Source: Planctomycetaceae bacterium
Lineage (GTDB): Bacteria > Planctomycetota > Planctomycetia > Planctomycetales > Planctomycetaceae
Reading direction: 5' to 3'
Assembly: GCA_015487825.1 (NCBI GenBank)
Contig: WFOZ01001049.1
Span: 1 to 6,859 of the forward strand
DNA: 6,859 nucleotides
Shown piece by piece: positions 1-5,695 of this stretch. Every line of letters begins with the position of its first letter. The stretch's first letter is position 1. The notes under the pieces were generated by a model. The model was not told the origin of the DNA, ran no database searches, and was given only the letters and a program-made list of their open reading frames with translations. Position numbers and translations under genes: made by a program.

Positions 1-1
1 C

Positions 2-574
2 GTAAAGTCCTACCTCGACTTATGTTACGAATATGAAGCCGAAAACTTATTGCTGGTACTGGGGGAATACGTCTGGAACCGGGAAGTTATCCTTCCCGCA
101 GAACAATGGCAACTTGGTGTTGATGCCTGCAGGGAACTGGCAGAATATGCAGATAACCTCAATTTGAAAATTGCCCTGGAACTCGAACCTTTCCCGCTTT
201 CGCTTTTAAACAGTGTTGATGCGATGGTGAAGTTTATCGACGATGTCAACCACCCTGCCCTGCAAGCCAATATCGATATCTCCCACCTGCTACTGGCAAA
301 TCTGGAACCACAGGAATTACAGAAACTGAACGGCAAGGCAATTCACGTACATATTTCGGACTGCGATGGTAAAACGCATGGCGATTTACCGCCCGGAAGA
401 GGCGTTGTCGATTTCCCTGCTTATCTCCAGGAATTGAAAAAACTGAATATCGAAGGAGCCGTTTCATTGGAACTCGAGTTTTCTCCCAATCCGGATACCA
501 TTGAAGACTGGGTACGGGAAGCATACGAATCGACGAGCAAATTAATGGCACAATGCGGCCTGAGAAACACGTAA
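2..574 (+). CDS. Sugar phosphate isomerase/epimerase, C-terminal part (5' end outside window)
   Basis: The reading frame is open from base 2 and ends at TAA 572-574, so the gene begins before the window. About 190 C-terminal residues of an expected 270-300 are present. The fold is the xylose isomerase-like TIM barrel (AP endonuclease family 2 Pfam family). Four segments carry the acidic and histidine residues that usually bind the divalent metal: a Glu in IALELEP (about 170-190), Asp and His in NIDISH (about 266-283), a His in IHVHISDCDG (about 344-373) and a Glu in VSLELEF (about 464-484). The stretch LPPGRGVVDFPAYLQEL is the usual family segment before the last strand. Members isomerise or epimerise sugars or sugar phosphates, or act on inositol derivatives. 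The substrate cannot be told from this part. No signal peptide can be assessed. Internal TTG or ATG codons are not credible starts because the homology continues upstream of them. Confidence 0.85.
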   Translation, partial: VKSYLDLCYEYEAENLLLVLGEYVWNREVILPAEQWQLGVDACRELAEYADNLNLKIALELEPFPLSLLNSVDAMVKFIDDVNHPALQANIDISHLLLANLEPQELQKLNGKAIHVHISDCDGKTHGDLPPGRGVVDFPAYLQELKKLNIEGAVSLELEFSPNPDTIEDWVREAYESTSKLMAQCGLRNT

Positions 575-600
575 CCCCCTATGAAACAACAACTTAGACA

Positions 601-686
601 TCCTGAACCCATTTGAAACCCGTATCATAAGATTCAGGAACAGATTGTCTATTTTTAGCCGTTTTGTGAAAAAATTCACTGTTTTT
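601..686 (+). terminator. Weak candidate terminator structures downstream of the isomerase gene
   Basis: Two small hairpins lie in the first 110 bases after the isomerase stop. TCCTGAA (601-607) pairs with TTCAGGA (633-639) across a 25-base loop. GTGAA (666-670) pairs with TTCAC (675-679) across AAAA and is followed by TGTTTTT (680-686). The second has the stem-plus-T-run shape of an intrinsic terminator, but its five-pair AT-rich stem is weak. Transcription probably ends in this stretch, but neither structure is convincing alone. Confidence 0.28.
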
Positions 687-867
687 CAAATACCATTTAG
701 CGAAAAATGATAATCTGGCGTACTATACCCGGCACGGTCGTTCTGTTCTGACTGCTTAGGAACATCCTGAGCTGTGAAAGCGGGGAGTCTGTAGCCCGTC
801 ATTTTGCGAGAATCACATAGAATAATGTTGGTTATATAGAGTTAACTTGTCAATACGTTCGTAAACC

Positions 868-871
868 TGGA
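868..871 (+). promoter_or_regulatory. Ribosome binding site GGAG for the gene at 880
   Basis: GGAG lies eight bases before the ATG at 880 and supports that start over the in-frame ATG codons at 898 and 937. Confidence 0.6.
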
Positions 872-879
872 GTAAAACT

Positions 880-1437
880 ATGGCACAGGAAAATGGGATG
901 AATCACGATATTGATGGCTTTGAAGATGCGCCTCACATGGTGCCCGGAGAAGTTGAAGCAGCTGAACAACTAGATCCGACCAGTGGCCCGGCAAGCGGAA
1001 AAGGAAGCAGAGTCAAACTTCTGTTCGCATTCGCGGGATTGCTTTTCGCCGGCGGCTGGGGCTACGCCAACCAGAATGACTTCAAAGATGCGCTGGGAAT
1101 TGAACCGAAAAGAGACTACGCCTCACATATACCTCGGGATGAAGATGTCTCGCAAGGCTGTTGCTCTACAATGCAGGCCGATAAAGGGGCGTGTCCACTA
1201 ACAGCGGGAGAGGCAGGCCCAAGCGTTGCCAAGAAAGAAAGCTGTTGCGAAGATGGACGAAAAAAAGCCATGATTGCAGCTTTGCTGGCAGGAACAGAGG
1301 AAAAATCTGATAACGATGCAGAAGCAAGCAAAAAGGAGCATTCAGAAGAAGCAACGGCCTCTCAAAAGTCTGAAAACTCTGATAAAACAGAGAAGCAGGA
1401 AGACACAAAATCAGAGGCAGAACCTGCTACCAAATAA
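880..1437 (+). CDS. Unrecognised single-pass membrane protein with paired cysteines and a charged low-complexity tail (185 aa)
   Basis: I do not recognise the family. The protein reads in four parts. Residues 1-44 are an acidic, Gly/Pro-containing N-terminus. Residues 45-63 are one hydrophobic helix (VKLLFAFAGLLFAGGWGYA), preceded by basic residues KGSRVK. Residues 80-135 hold five cysteines: a CC pair at 94-95, a single Cys at 105 and a CC pair at 122-123. Residues 139-185 are rich in Lys, Glu, Ser, Ala and Asp, probably disordered. The basic residues before the helix suggest an N-terminus in the cytoplasm and the cysteine region outside, by the positive-inside rule. The helix is too far from the N-terminus for an ordinary signal peptide. 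The ATG has GGAG at proper spacing, and a strong stem-loop follows the stop, so this looks like a genuine single-gene transcription unit. Paired cysteines could bind a metal or form disulfides, but no known metal-site motif is matched. No function is assigned. Confidence 0.75.
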   Translation: MAQENGMNHDIDGFEDAPHMVPGEVEAAEQLDPTSGPASGKGSRVKLLFAFAGLLFAGGWGYANQNDFKDALGIEPKRDYASHIPRDEDVSQGCCSTMQADKGACPLTAGEAGPSVAKKESCCEDGRKKAMIAALLAGTEEKSDNDAEASKKEHSEEATASQKSENSDKTEKQEDTKSEAEPATK

Positions 1438-1461
1438 TTTCTGAACTCTTCTTCAGGTTTG

Positions 1462-1486
1462 AAAGCCCCGGTTACCCGGGGCTTTT
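1462..1486 (+). terminator. Intrinsic terminator after the 185-residue membrane protein gene
   Basis: AAAGCCCCGG (1462-1471) and CCGGGGCTTT (1476-1485) are perfect inverted copies around the four-base loop TTAC, giving a ten-pair GC-rich stem. It starts 24 bases after the stop codon at 1437. The T-run is short (TTTT at 1483-1486, then GTGT), but the A-run on the other side makes the signal partly bidirectional. Confidence 0.85.
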
Positions 1487-1852
1487 GTGTATCCACCTGT
1501 AAATAACAGAATAATAGCCCTGGATGATGTTCGGCACAGCTGGTTTAATTTGTCAGCCGCAGGACCCGCATTTGTGGCTTCTGCTCTATGACATCTTCAA
1601 TTGACCTGACCGATTATCACCAAAGGTTACACGAAAACCAGCTGGCCCAACTGCTTTTGGCAACTGCATTGCACAGTGACAGGAGGCACGCCTTGTCGGT
1701 TGCCAATATATTGAATATATCGGTAACATCCCAGCACGGCTGGTTCATTCTGATAGCCGTAACCAAACTGATATTTTTTCTAAAATTTGCGAGCCGTTCG
1801 CAAACTTTTATCGTTAGTAATACGGATGGCCAATATCAATAAAATCCTGTTT
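1487..1852. other. Region without a convincing gene, upstream of the sulfatase remnant
   Basis: A frame of 84 codons runs from ATG 1588 to TAA 1842 on the + strand. It has no ribosome binding site and matches no family I recognise. Its predicted protein mixes unrelated hydrophobic and polar parts, so I do not call it a gene. The frame that leads into the sulfatase remnant can be followed back to the stop at 1781-1783, but similarity to sulfatases is not visible before about 1853. The notable element is the imperfect palindrome at 1699-1727. The stretch may be decayed DNA that once held the rest of the sulfatase gene or whatever replaced it. Confidence 0.45.
1699..1727. repeat. 29-base imperfect palindrome (possible operator or hairpin)
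   Basis: The sequence is symmetric around base 1713. The outer arms GTTGCC (1699-1704) and GGTAAC (1722-1727) pair with one G-T wobble at 1702/1724. There is one A-C mismatch at 1705/1721. The inner part, 1706-1720, is a perfect palindrome apart from its centre base: ATATATT, G, AATATAT. As DNA it resembles a dyad protein-binding site, and as RNA it could form a long hairpin. It has no T-run and no gene directly beside it, so its role is unknown. Confidence 0.5.
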
Positions 1853-2352
1853 GGGAACCAAAAAGAGTTCGTCTATTTTCGCCTGGTGCAGTGCGGATTG
1901 CCGAGAAAGCTTCTGTTCCGGTCAAGAATCGATCCCACAAAATTGAGACCACGATTAACCTCAAGGGAGGAGAGAAAGGTGTCATTGTCTCTTGCGGCAG
2001 GATGACCGGCGGATATTCGATGTACATCAAAGACGACAAGCTGCATTTCGATTACAACTATCTGGATGGTGTGCATTACCATTTAACTTCCAAGGCACTG
2101 CCCAAGGGGAAGACCGATCTGAAATTCAACTTCATCCTGACCAAGCCGTTCGGCGGCAATGGCGAGTTGTACGTGAACGGCGAAAAGGTCGATGAAACTG
2201 AAATGCCTCAAATACACATCAGCACCTACTCTCTTGCCGAAACATTTGATGTTGGCATCGACAACGGCACGCAGGTGGATAAAGCATATGAAGGTAGCCC
2301 GTTTCCATTTACGGGTGACCTCGATCGGGTAACAATTACGCTGACCGATTGA
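1853..2352 (+). pseudogene. Arylsulfatase C-terminal remnant (truncated and frameshifted)
   Basis: The protein after 1879 matches what I know of the C-terminal beta-sandwich region of bacterial arylsulfatases: PGAVRIAE, then KNRSHKIETTINL, GEKGVIVSCG, GGYSMYIKDDKL, GELYVNGEKV, ETFDVGIDNGTQV and FTGDLDRVTI. Only about 165 residues are present. The whole catalytic domain is missing, including the CxPSR-type site that becomes formylglycine. The start of the domain is split over two frames. NQKEFVYF reads at 1856-1879 in frame 2, and SPGAVRI follows in frame 1 from 1879. Together they give the expected FVYF-PG-VRI order, which is consistent with loss of one base in the T-run at 1876-1879. Gene callers may pick GTG 1891 as a start, but that codon is the Val inside the conserved PGAVRI segment and has no ribosome binding site. 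The remaining frame to TGA 2350-2352 is intact, which suggests recent decay. A short standalone domain protein is possible but less likely. Confidence 0.75.
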
Positions 2353-2369
2353 TGGATGATGCCAGCGAG

Positions 2370-2397
2370 GAACGCAGGCGATGTCCCGCCTGCGTTC
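2370..2397. terminator. Hairpin between the convergent sulfatase remnant and porin gene
   Basis: GAACGCAGGCG (2370-2380) and CGCCTGCGTTC (2387-2397) form an eleven-pair perfect stem with a six-base loop. It begins 17 bases after the sulfatase stop and overlaps the porin stop codon (2398-2396 on the minus strand). It can fold on transcripts from both sides. Neither side has a T-run, so it is not a textbook intrinsic terminator. It may still block transcription or protect the 3' ends. Confidence 0.55.
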
Positions 2398-3712
2398 AGA
2401 AGTCGAGGACTGCTCGCACTCCTGTCAGTAACGCCGTGTCAACGCTTTGCCTTGCAGGATCAATCACCTGAATATCAGCGGTCAGGTGAAATCGTTTTGT
2501 CAGTTCAATGTTATAGAATATTTCTACACCCTGCCCATCTTCCAGGCCACCCAATAAGCCTGTGAGGAAAGGAGCGATTTCGGTGCTGGTTCGTGAGTAG
2601 TACCACCCGGCTCCGAAGGTATCTGCTTCGCGTCCGGGAAGTTTGCTGTTTCCTCCGACTCCAAAGCTGAGAAACCATGCAATCGGATTTGTTCCGTTAT
2701 CAGCGATTCCAGCTCGCCCGAACACGCCCCATCCTTTTGTTTCATCATTTGGATCAACTTGTAAATGTTGATCGAAGTTCCAATACAATGACCAGGAATT
2801 TGATTGACGGGCAATAGGCACACCCGGCAGAATGACAGCGAGTCTTTGATCGAGTGCGGCGAATTCGCGACTGCTCCAGGATCCACCAAAGAGTTGGTGT
2901 CCCGGTAATCCAAAAAAGTTGGTTGGCAGGCGAAGTTCCGGGACGAGGACAACTCCATCGGCAAACAGCTCATCAAAACCACTCGTGGTCGTGGTATCTG
3001 TTGCATTCAGGGCAGTAAATGTAAAGATCGGCTCTCCTTCACGTAGAATGACAAAGCCTGCCCCTAAAGTCGAATAGACCACCGTGCGAAGACCAATCGG
3101 AGTGACCACAAATGCCGCATTGGAAAACTGAGTCTTTCCACGTCCATGTGCAAACGTGTTTAAGTCACCATCAAGAGTGTCCATTTTCCCAAAGAAGAGG
3201 CCAAAGTTTTCTGAAAGCATTTGCGTGAACATCAGATTGGTCAGAAAAAGTTGTTCATTGTCGCTCACGGGTAAATCTGCCAGAACATTTTCAGGCAAAA
3301 ATGCCCCTGTGGTTCCGGTCATCGCTTGGCCAAATCGATGCTCCGCTTTAATTTTTACAAACAGCCCCTCCGGCCCGCCCAGCTTGGCTGAATCGATATT
3401 CATCACATAATCGCCATGCCCGGAATATCGAAACTCACGACTGACTCCACCATTGGCAACGCCCATATAAAACTGAGTCACATCCGCATCAAAAGTAATC
3501 CCTTTTTCCGAAAGAGAAGAACGTAGCCCAAACAAATCTTTTGAGAATCCTTCCTGAGAATATATATCCACACAGGAATCCGGAAGCTCAACACAGGAAG
3601 AAACGAAATCACAGCAATTCGGGCGTTCAATTTCCTGCTGCTGGGCATTGACAGTTTGATGAAAAACCGCAATTGAAAACAGTACCCCAAAAAATGATTT
3701 TGCAGACCGCAT
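2396..3712 (-). CDS. OprB-family carbohydrate-selective outer membrane porin (438 aa)
   Basis: This is a complete gene for a porin of the OprB family, beta-barrel proteins that let sugars or other small solutes diffuse through the outer membrane. Residues 1-23 form a signal peptide (basic MRSAK, then a hydrophobic stretch, likely cut after VNA). Mature residues 33-47 hold four cysteines (CC, C, C), which is unusual for a barrel protein and may form a disulfide-stabilised plug. The family pattern is clear at GLRSSLSEKGITFDADVTQFYMG (starting at about 62), FFGKMDTLDGD (173-183), GWGVFGRAGIADNGTNP (327-343) and the segment at 346-372 with FGVGG, PGR and FGAGWYY. The chain ends in Phe, as typical barrel proteins do. 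The length is normal for the family. The start ATG 3712-3710 is preceded by AAGGGG. The gene stands alone, divergent from the ceramidase gene. The transported substrate cannot be read from sequence; OprB itself is known for glucose uptake. Confidence 0.88.
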   Translation of the reverse strand: MRSAKSFFGVLFSIAVFHQTVNAQQQEIERPNCCDFVSSCVELPDSCVDIYSQEGFSKDLFGLRSSLSEKGITFDADVTQFYMGVANGGVSREFRYSGHGDYVMNIDSAKLGGPEGLFVKIKAEHRFGQAMTGTTGAFLPENVLADLPVSDNEQLFLTNLMFTQMLSENFGLFFGKMDTLDGDLNTFAHGRGKTQFSNAAFVVTPIGLRTVVYSTLGAGFVILREGEPIFTFTALNATDTTTTSGFDELFADGVVLVPELRLPTNFFGLPGHQLFGGSWSSREFAALDQRLAVILPGVPIARQSNSWSLYWNFDQHLQVDPNDETKGWGVFGRAGIADNGTNPIAWFLSFGVGGNSKLPGREADTFGAGWYYSRTSTEIAPFLTGLLGGLEDGQGVEIFYNIELTKRFHLTADIQVIDPARQSVDTALLTGVRAVLDF

Positions 3713-3744
3713 CTGATAACCCCTTATAAAATTGTAGTTATCAG
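3713..3744 (-). promoter_or_regulatory. Inverted repeat bracketing the porin ribosome binding site
   Basis: CTGATAAC (3713-3720) and GTTATCAG (3737-3744) are exact inverted copies of eight bases separated by sixteen. The right arm, read on the minus strand, touches the porin start codon directly. The spacer contains the porin ribosome binding site, AAGGGG on the minus strand, of which the last G falls in the arm. In DNA the repeat is shaped like an operator. In the mRNA it could fold into a stem-loop that displays or hides the ribosome binding site. Either reading suggests regulation of the porin. No regulator gene is in the window. Confidence 0.55.
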
Positions 3745-4049
3745 TAAAAGTCGAATGGGGCTACGATAAAAGTTAACTAATAATACTTATAATTTGAGTA
3801 ATCCGGATCATTTCCCCATTATCCCATTCGCACCTCTCATTCACCCCAAACTAACAGCATTTACTGCTAAAAGGACAATATCCCGATGCAAATGTCAAAA
3901 CAAACCAGCCCTGCCGGAATCTTTGAACTTCGGTGGCAAATTCTGTTTTCAGCCACTAAATTTTATGAAGTACCGGTATACTTGACGTTTCCGCATACCG
4001 AAAACGATGCAGAACCAAATGAATGTAACCTTAGCTTCGGGTCTCAACC
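3745..4049. other. Divergent intergenic region between porin and ceramidase genes
   Basis: No gene is supported here. The 63-codon frame at 3794-3985 has no ribosome binding site or family match. Promoters for both flanking genes should lie here. TATAAT occurs at 3788-3793 on the + strand but lacks a good -35 box at 16-18 bases. TTGACG at 3982-3987 looks like a -35 box, yet the sequence at the right distance (around 4005-4011) is poor. CGAATGGG (3752-3759) has an inverted copy CCCATTCG at 3823-3830. CGGTAT (3974-3979) and ATACCG (3995-4000) flank the TTGACG. These are suggestive but short enough to be chance. Confidence 0.45.
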
Positions 4050-5483
4050 ATGAAGATTTCCATTTTTTGCGTGTTCATTTTTTGTATTTCCATCACTCAT
4101 CAGAATTCGACCGCTCAGGCTGAATTCCGGGCAGCCGCCGCCAAGGTCGATATTAGTCCGGCTAACGGAGTTTCGCTGGATGGTTCTATCAGCAAAAACG
4201 GGCCCGTCACATCGATACACGACCCGATACACGCCCGGGCGCTGGTGTTGGAAAGCGATTCCACCCGCATCGCGATTGTCATCTGCGATTTATGTATGGC
4301 TGGGCGAGAAGTGTTTGATCATGCCAAACAACTGATTCAGCAAAAAACGAATTCGAAGATTCCTGTTTCGAACATTCTTATCGCAGCCACGCACACCCAT
4401 GCTGCTCCACGGGCAATTCATATTGGAAAAAAACCGATTGATGATGAATATCATCGCCTGCTGGCTGAAAAGATTGCCGCTGCTGTTATTCAGGCCAATT
4501 CGCAACTGGCCCCCGCTCGTATCGGGTATACCTCTTTTGAGAAACCAAAACTGATAGCCTGCAGGCGTTTTCTATGCAAACCGGGAACTGTTGGTCCCAA
4601 TGTTTTCGGAGAGACCGGCGAGCGGATTAAATCGGTTGCTGGAACATCGAGTGGTGTCATCGAACCTGCTGGTCCAACTGACCCTCAGTTTTCTGTACTT
4701 TCGGTTCAGAACCTGGCAGGAAAACCAATTTGTGTGCTGGGAAATTTCAGCGTGCATTACTGCGGAGGCTACAAACGCGGAGCGGTCAGTGCAGATTATT
4801 TCGGATATTTTTCGGAAGCGATTGAAACGAATCTGCGTTCAAGGCAAGCTGATCCACAAGTTCCCGATGTGATCGGCATCATGTCCAACGGCACCAGTGG
4901 CAACACCGGAGCTTTCCGGAAATCTGCCGGGCAGAAATTTTCTGCTTTTGAAGCAATGCTCTTTTATGGACGAATGCTCGCAATGGATGCGATTAAAACG
5001 CTCGAACAGATTTCTTATCAGAATGACCCGACAATACAGATTATCGAACGCGAACTACAACTGAAAGTCCGACGACCGGATAAGAATCGACTGGCCTGGT
5101 CAGAAAAAGTCCTCGCAGGTCCACGCTCAAAATGGCCGCATCGCTGGTCAAAAATTTATGCCGACGAAGCACAACACCTCAGTAAATACCCCGAATCCGT
5201 TTCGCTCAAACTACAGGCGATACGTATCGGCGATATTGCTATCGCTTCCTGTCCTTGCGAAGTTTTTGCAGAAACCGGCCTGGAAATTAAAAAACAAAGT
5301 CCATTCAAAAAAACATTCACCATCGAACTGGCTAACGGTTATGGTGGTTACCTTCCTCCCCGTAAACAACACGAACTGGGAGGCTACGAAACATGGCCAG
5401 CCCGCTCCAGTTTTCTGGAAGTTGATGCAGAGGAAAAGATTCGGCTCAAGCTGCTTTCAATGCTCGAAGAATTGAAAAGGTGA
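4050..5483 (+). CDS. Secreted neutral/alkaline non-lysosomal ceramidase-like hydrolase (477 aa)
   Basis: Neutral ceramidases are zinc amidases that split ceramide into sphingosine and fatty acid. Many bacterial relatives have unknown substrates. Residues 1-24 are a signal peptide (MKISIFCVFIFCIS, probably cut after AQA). The N-terminal domain begins at FRAAAAKVDISP (26-37). The zinc-site regions are present: ATHTHAAP (113-120), His236 in NFSVHYCGG, Glu404 in CPCEVFAETG, and a Tyr in NGYGGYLPP (429-437) followed by HELGGYE (441-447). The serine-nucleophile region is SNGTSGNTG (279-287), shorter than the NxGDxSPN type of characterised ceramidases and lacking its Asp. At 477 residues the protein lacks the C-terminal immunoglobulin-like domain of full-length enzymes (roughly 650-780 residues). 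There is no clear ribosome binding site before ATG 4050, and an in-frame TAG at 4032-4034 rules out a longer start. The gene is monocistronic. The fold is secure, but ceramide as substrate is not. Confidence 0.85.
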   Translation: MKISIFCVFIFCISITHQNSTAQAEFRAAAAKVDISPANGVSLDGSISKNGPVTSIHDPIHARALVLESDSTRIAIVICDLCMAGREVFDHAKQLIQQKTNSKIPVSNILIAATHTHAAPRAIHIGKKPIDDEYHRLLAEKIAAAVIQANSQLAPARIGYTSFEKPKLIACRRFLCKPGTVGPNVFGETGERIKSVAGTSSGVIEPAGPTDPQFSVLSVQNLAGKPICVLGNFSVHYCGGYKRGAVSADYFGYFSEAIETNLRSRQADPQVPDVIGIMSNGTSGNTGAFRKSAGQKFSAFEAMLFYGRMLAMDAIKTLEQISYQNDPTIQIIERELQLKVRRPDKNRLAWSEKVLAGPRSKWPHRWSKIYADEAQHLSKYPESVSLKLQAIRIGDIAIASCPCEVFAETGLEIKKQSPFKKTFTIELANGYGGYLPPRKQHELGGYETWPARSSFLEVDAEEKIRLKLLSMLEELKR

Positions 5484-5504
5484 TCAGACAGGTATCGCGT
5501 TCTA

Positions 5505-5520
5505 CAAATTCGTCAATTTG
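5505..5520. repeat. Small hairpin after the ceramidase gene
   Basis: CAAATT (5505-5510) and AATTTG (5515-5520) pair around the loop CGTC, 22 bases after the ceramidase stop. There is no T-run, so terminator function is only possible. Confidence 0.3.
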
Positions 5521-5596
5521 AACGAGAATAACCGAACCGGACCACGCCGCAGGGTACGTCATGATGCACCAAATTAAGTCGATCACCTGAAAGATA

Positions 5597-5624
5597 CGTC
5601 CTGAGGTATTGTCACAATACGACG
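5597..5624. repeat. Bulged hairpin between convergent ceramidase and anti-sigma genes
   Basis: GTATTG (5606-5611) and CAATAC (5615-5620) pair around TCA. The stem continues as CGTC (5597-5600) with GACG (5621-5624), leaving the five bases CTGAG bulged on one side. The same structure forms on either strand. It lies 72 bases past the anti-sigma stop on the minus strand and may mark the end of that operon. No T-run follows on either side. Confidence 0.35.
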
Positions 5625-5695
5625 AATGTCTCTGCGTTTATCCGGATGACGAATACCGCGTATGCCTTTGTCCGGCTGGATCTGGAAATTGAGAA

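Larger units (their letters stand above)
575..879. other. Intergenic region, no gene seen
   Basis: This stretch of about 305 bases separates the isomerase stop from the next start. Apart from the two weak hairpins at 601-686, I see no coding potential on either strand. The minus-strand frame at 421-612 is a shadow of the isomerase. The region should hold the promoter of the gene at 880, and AT-rich sequence lies at 815-850. No -35/-10 pair with good spacing was found, so no promoter is called. Confidence 0.5.

Noticed and set aside
598..770. Repeated ACATCCTGA at 598-606 and 762-770
   Set aside because: A nine-base match occurring twice in a 300-base stretch is too short to support a repeat element or operator pair.
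1588..1842. 84-codon + strand frame as a small gene
   Set aside because: It has no ribosome binding site and no recognisable family, the predicted protein looks random, and it runs over the 29-base palindrome.
1874..1882. Programmed -1 frameshifting in the T-run of the sulfatase remnant
   Set aside because: The catalytic domain is missing anyway, no proper slippery heptamer or downstream stem is evident, and a simple one-base loss explains the split.
2524..3006. 160-codon minus strand frame inside the porin gene
   Set aside because: It is a shadow of the porin in another frame. The porin frame carries the signal peptide and family motifs.
3788..3793. TATAAT as a promoter -10 box
   Set aside because: There is no acceptable -35 sequence at 16-18 bases, and AT-rich DNA gives such matches by chance.
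3794..3985. 63-codon + strand frame upstream of the ceramidase gene
   Set aside because: No ribosome binding site, no family resemblance, and it occupies the divergent promoter region.
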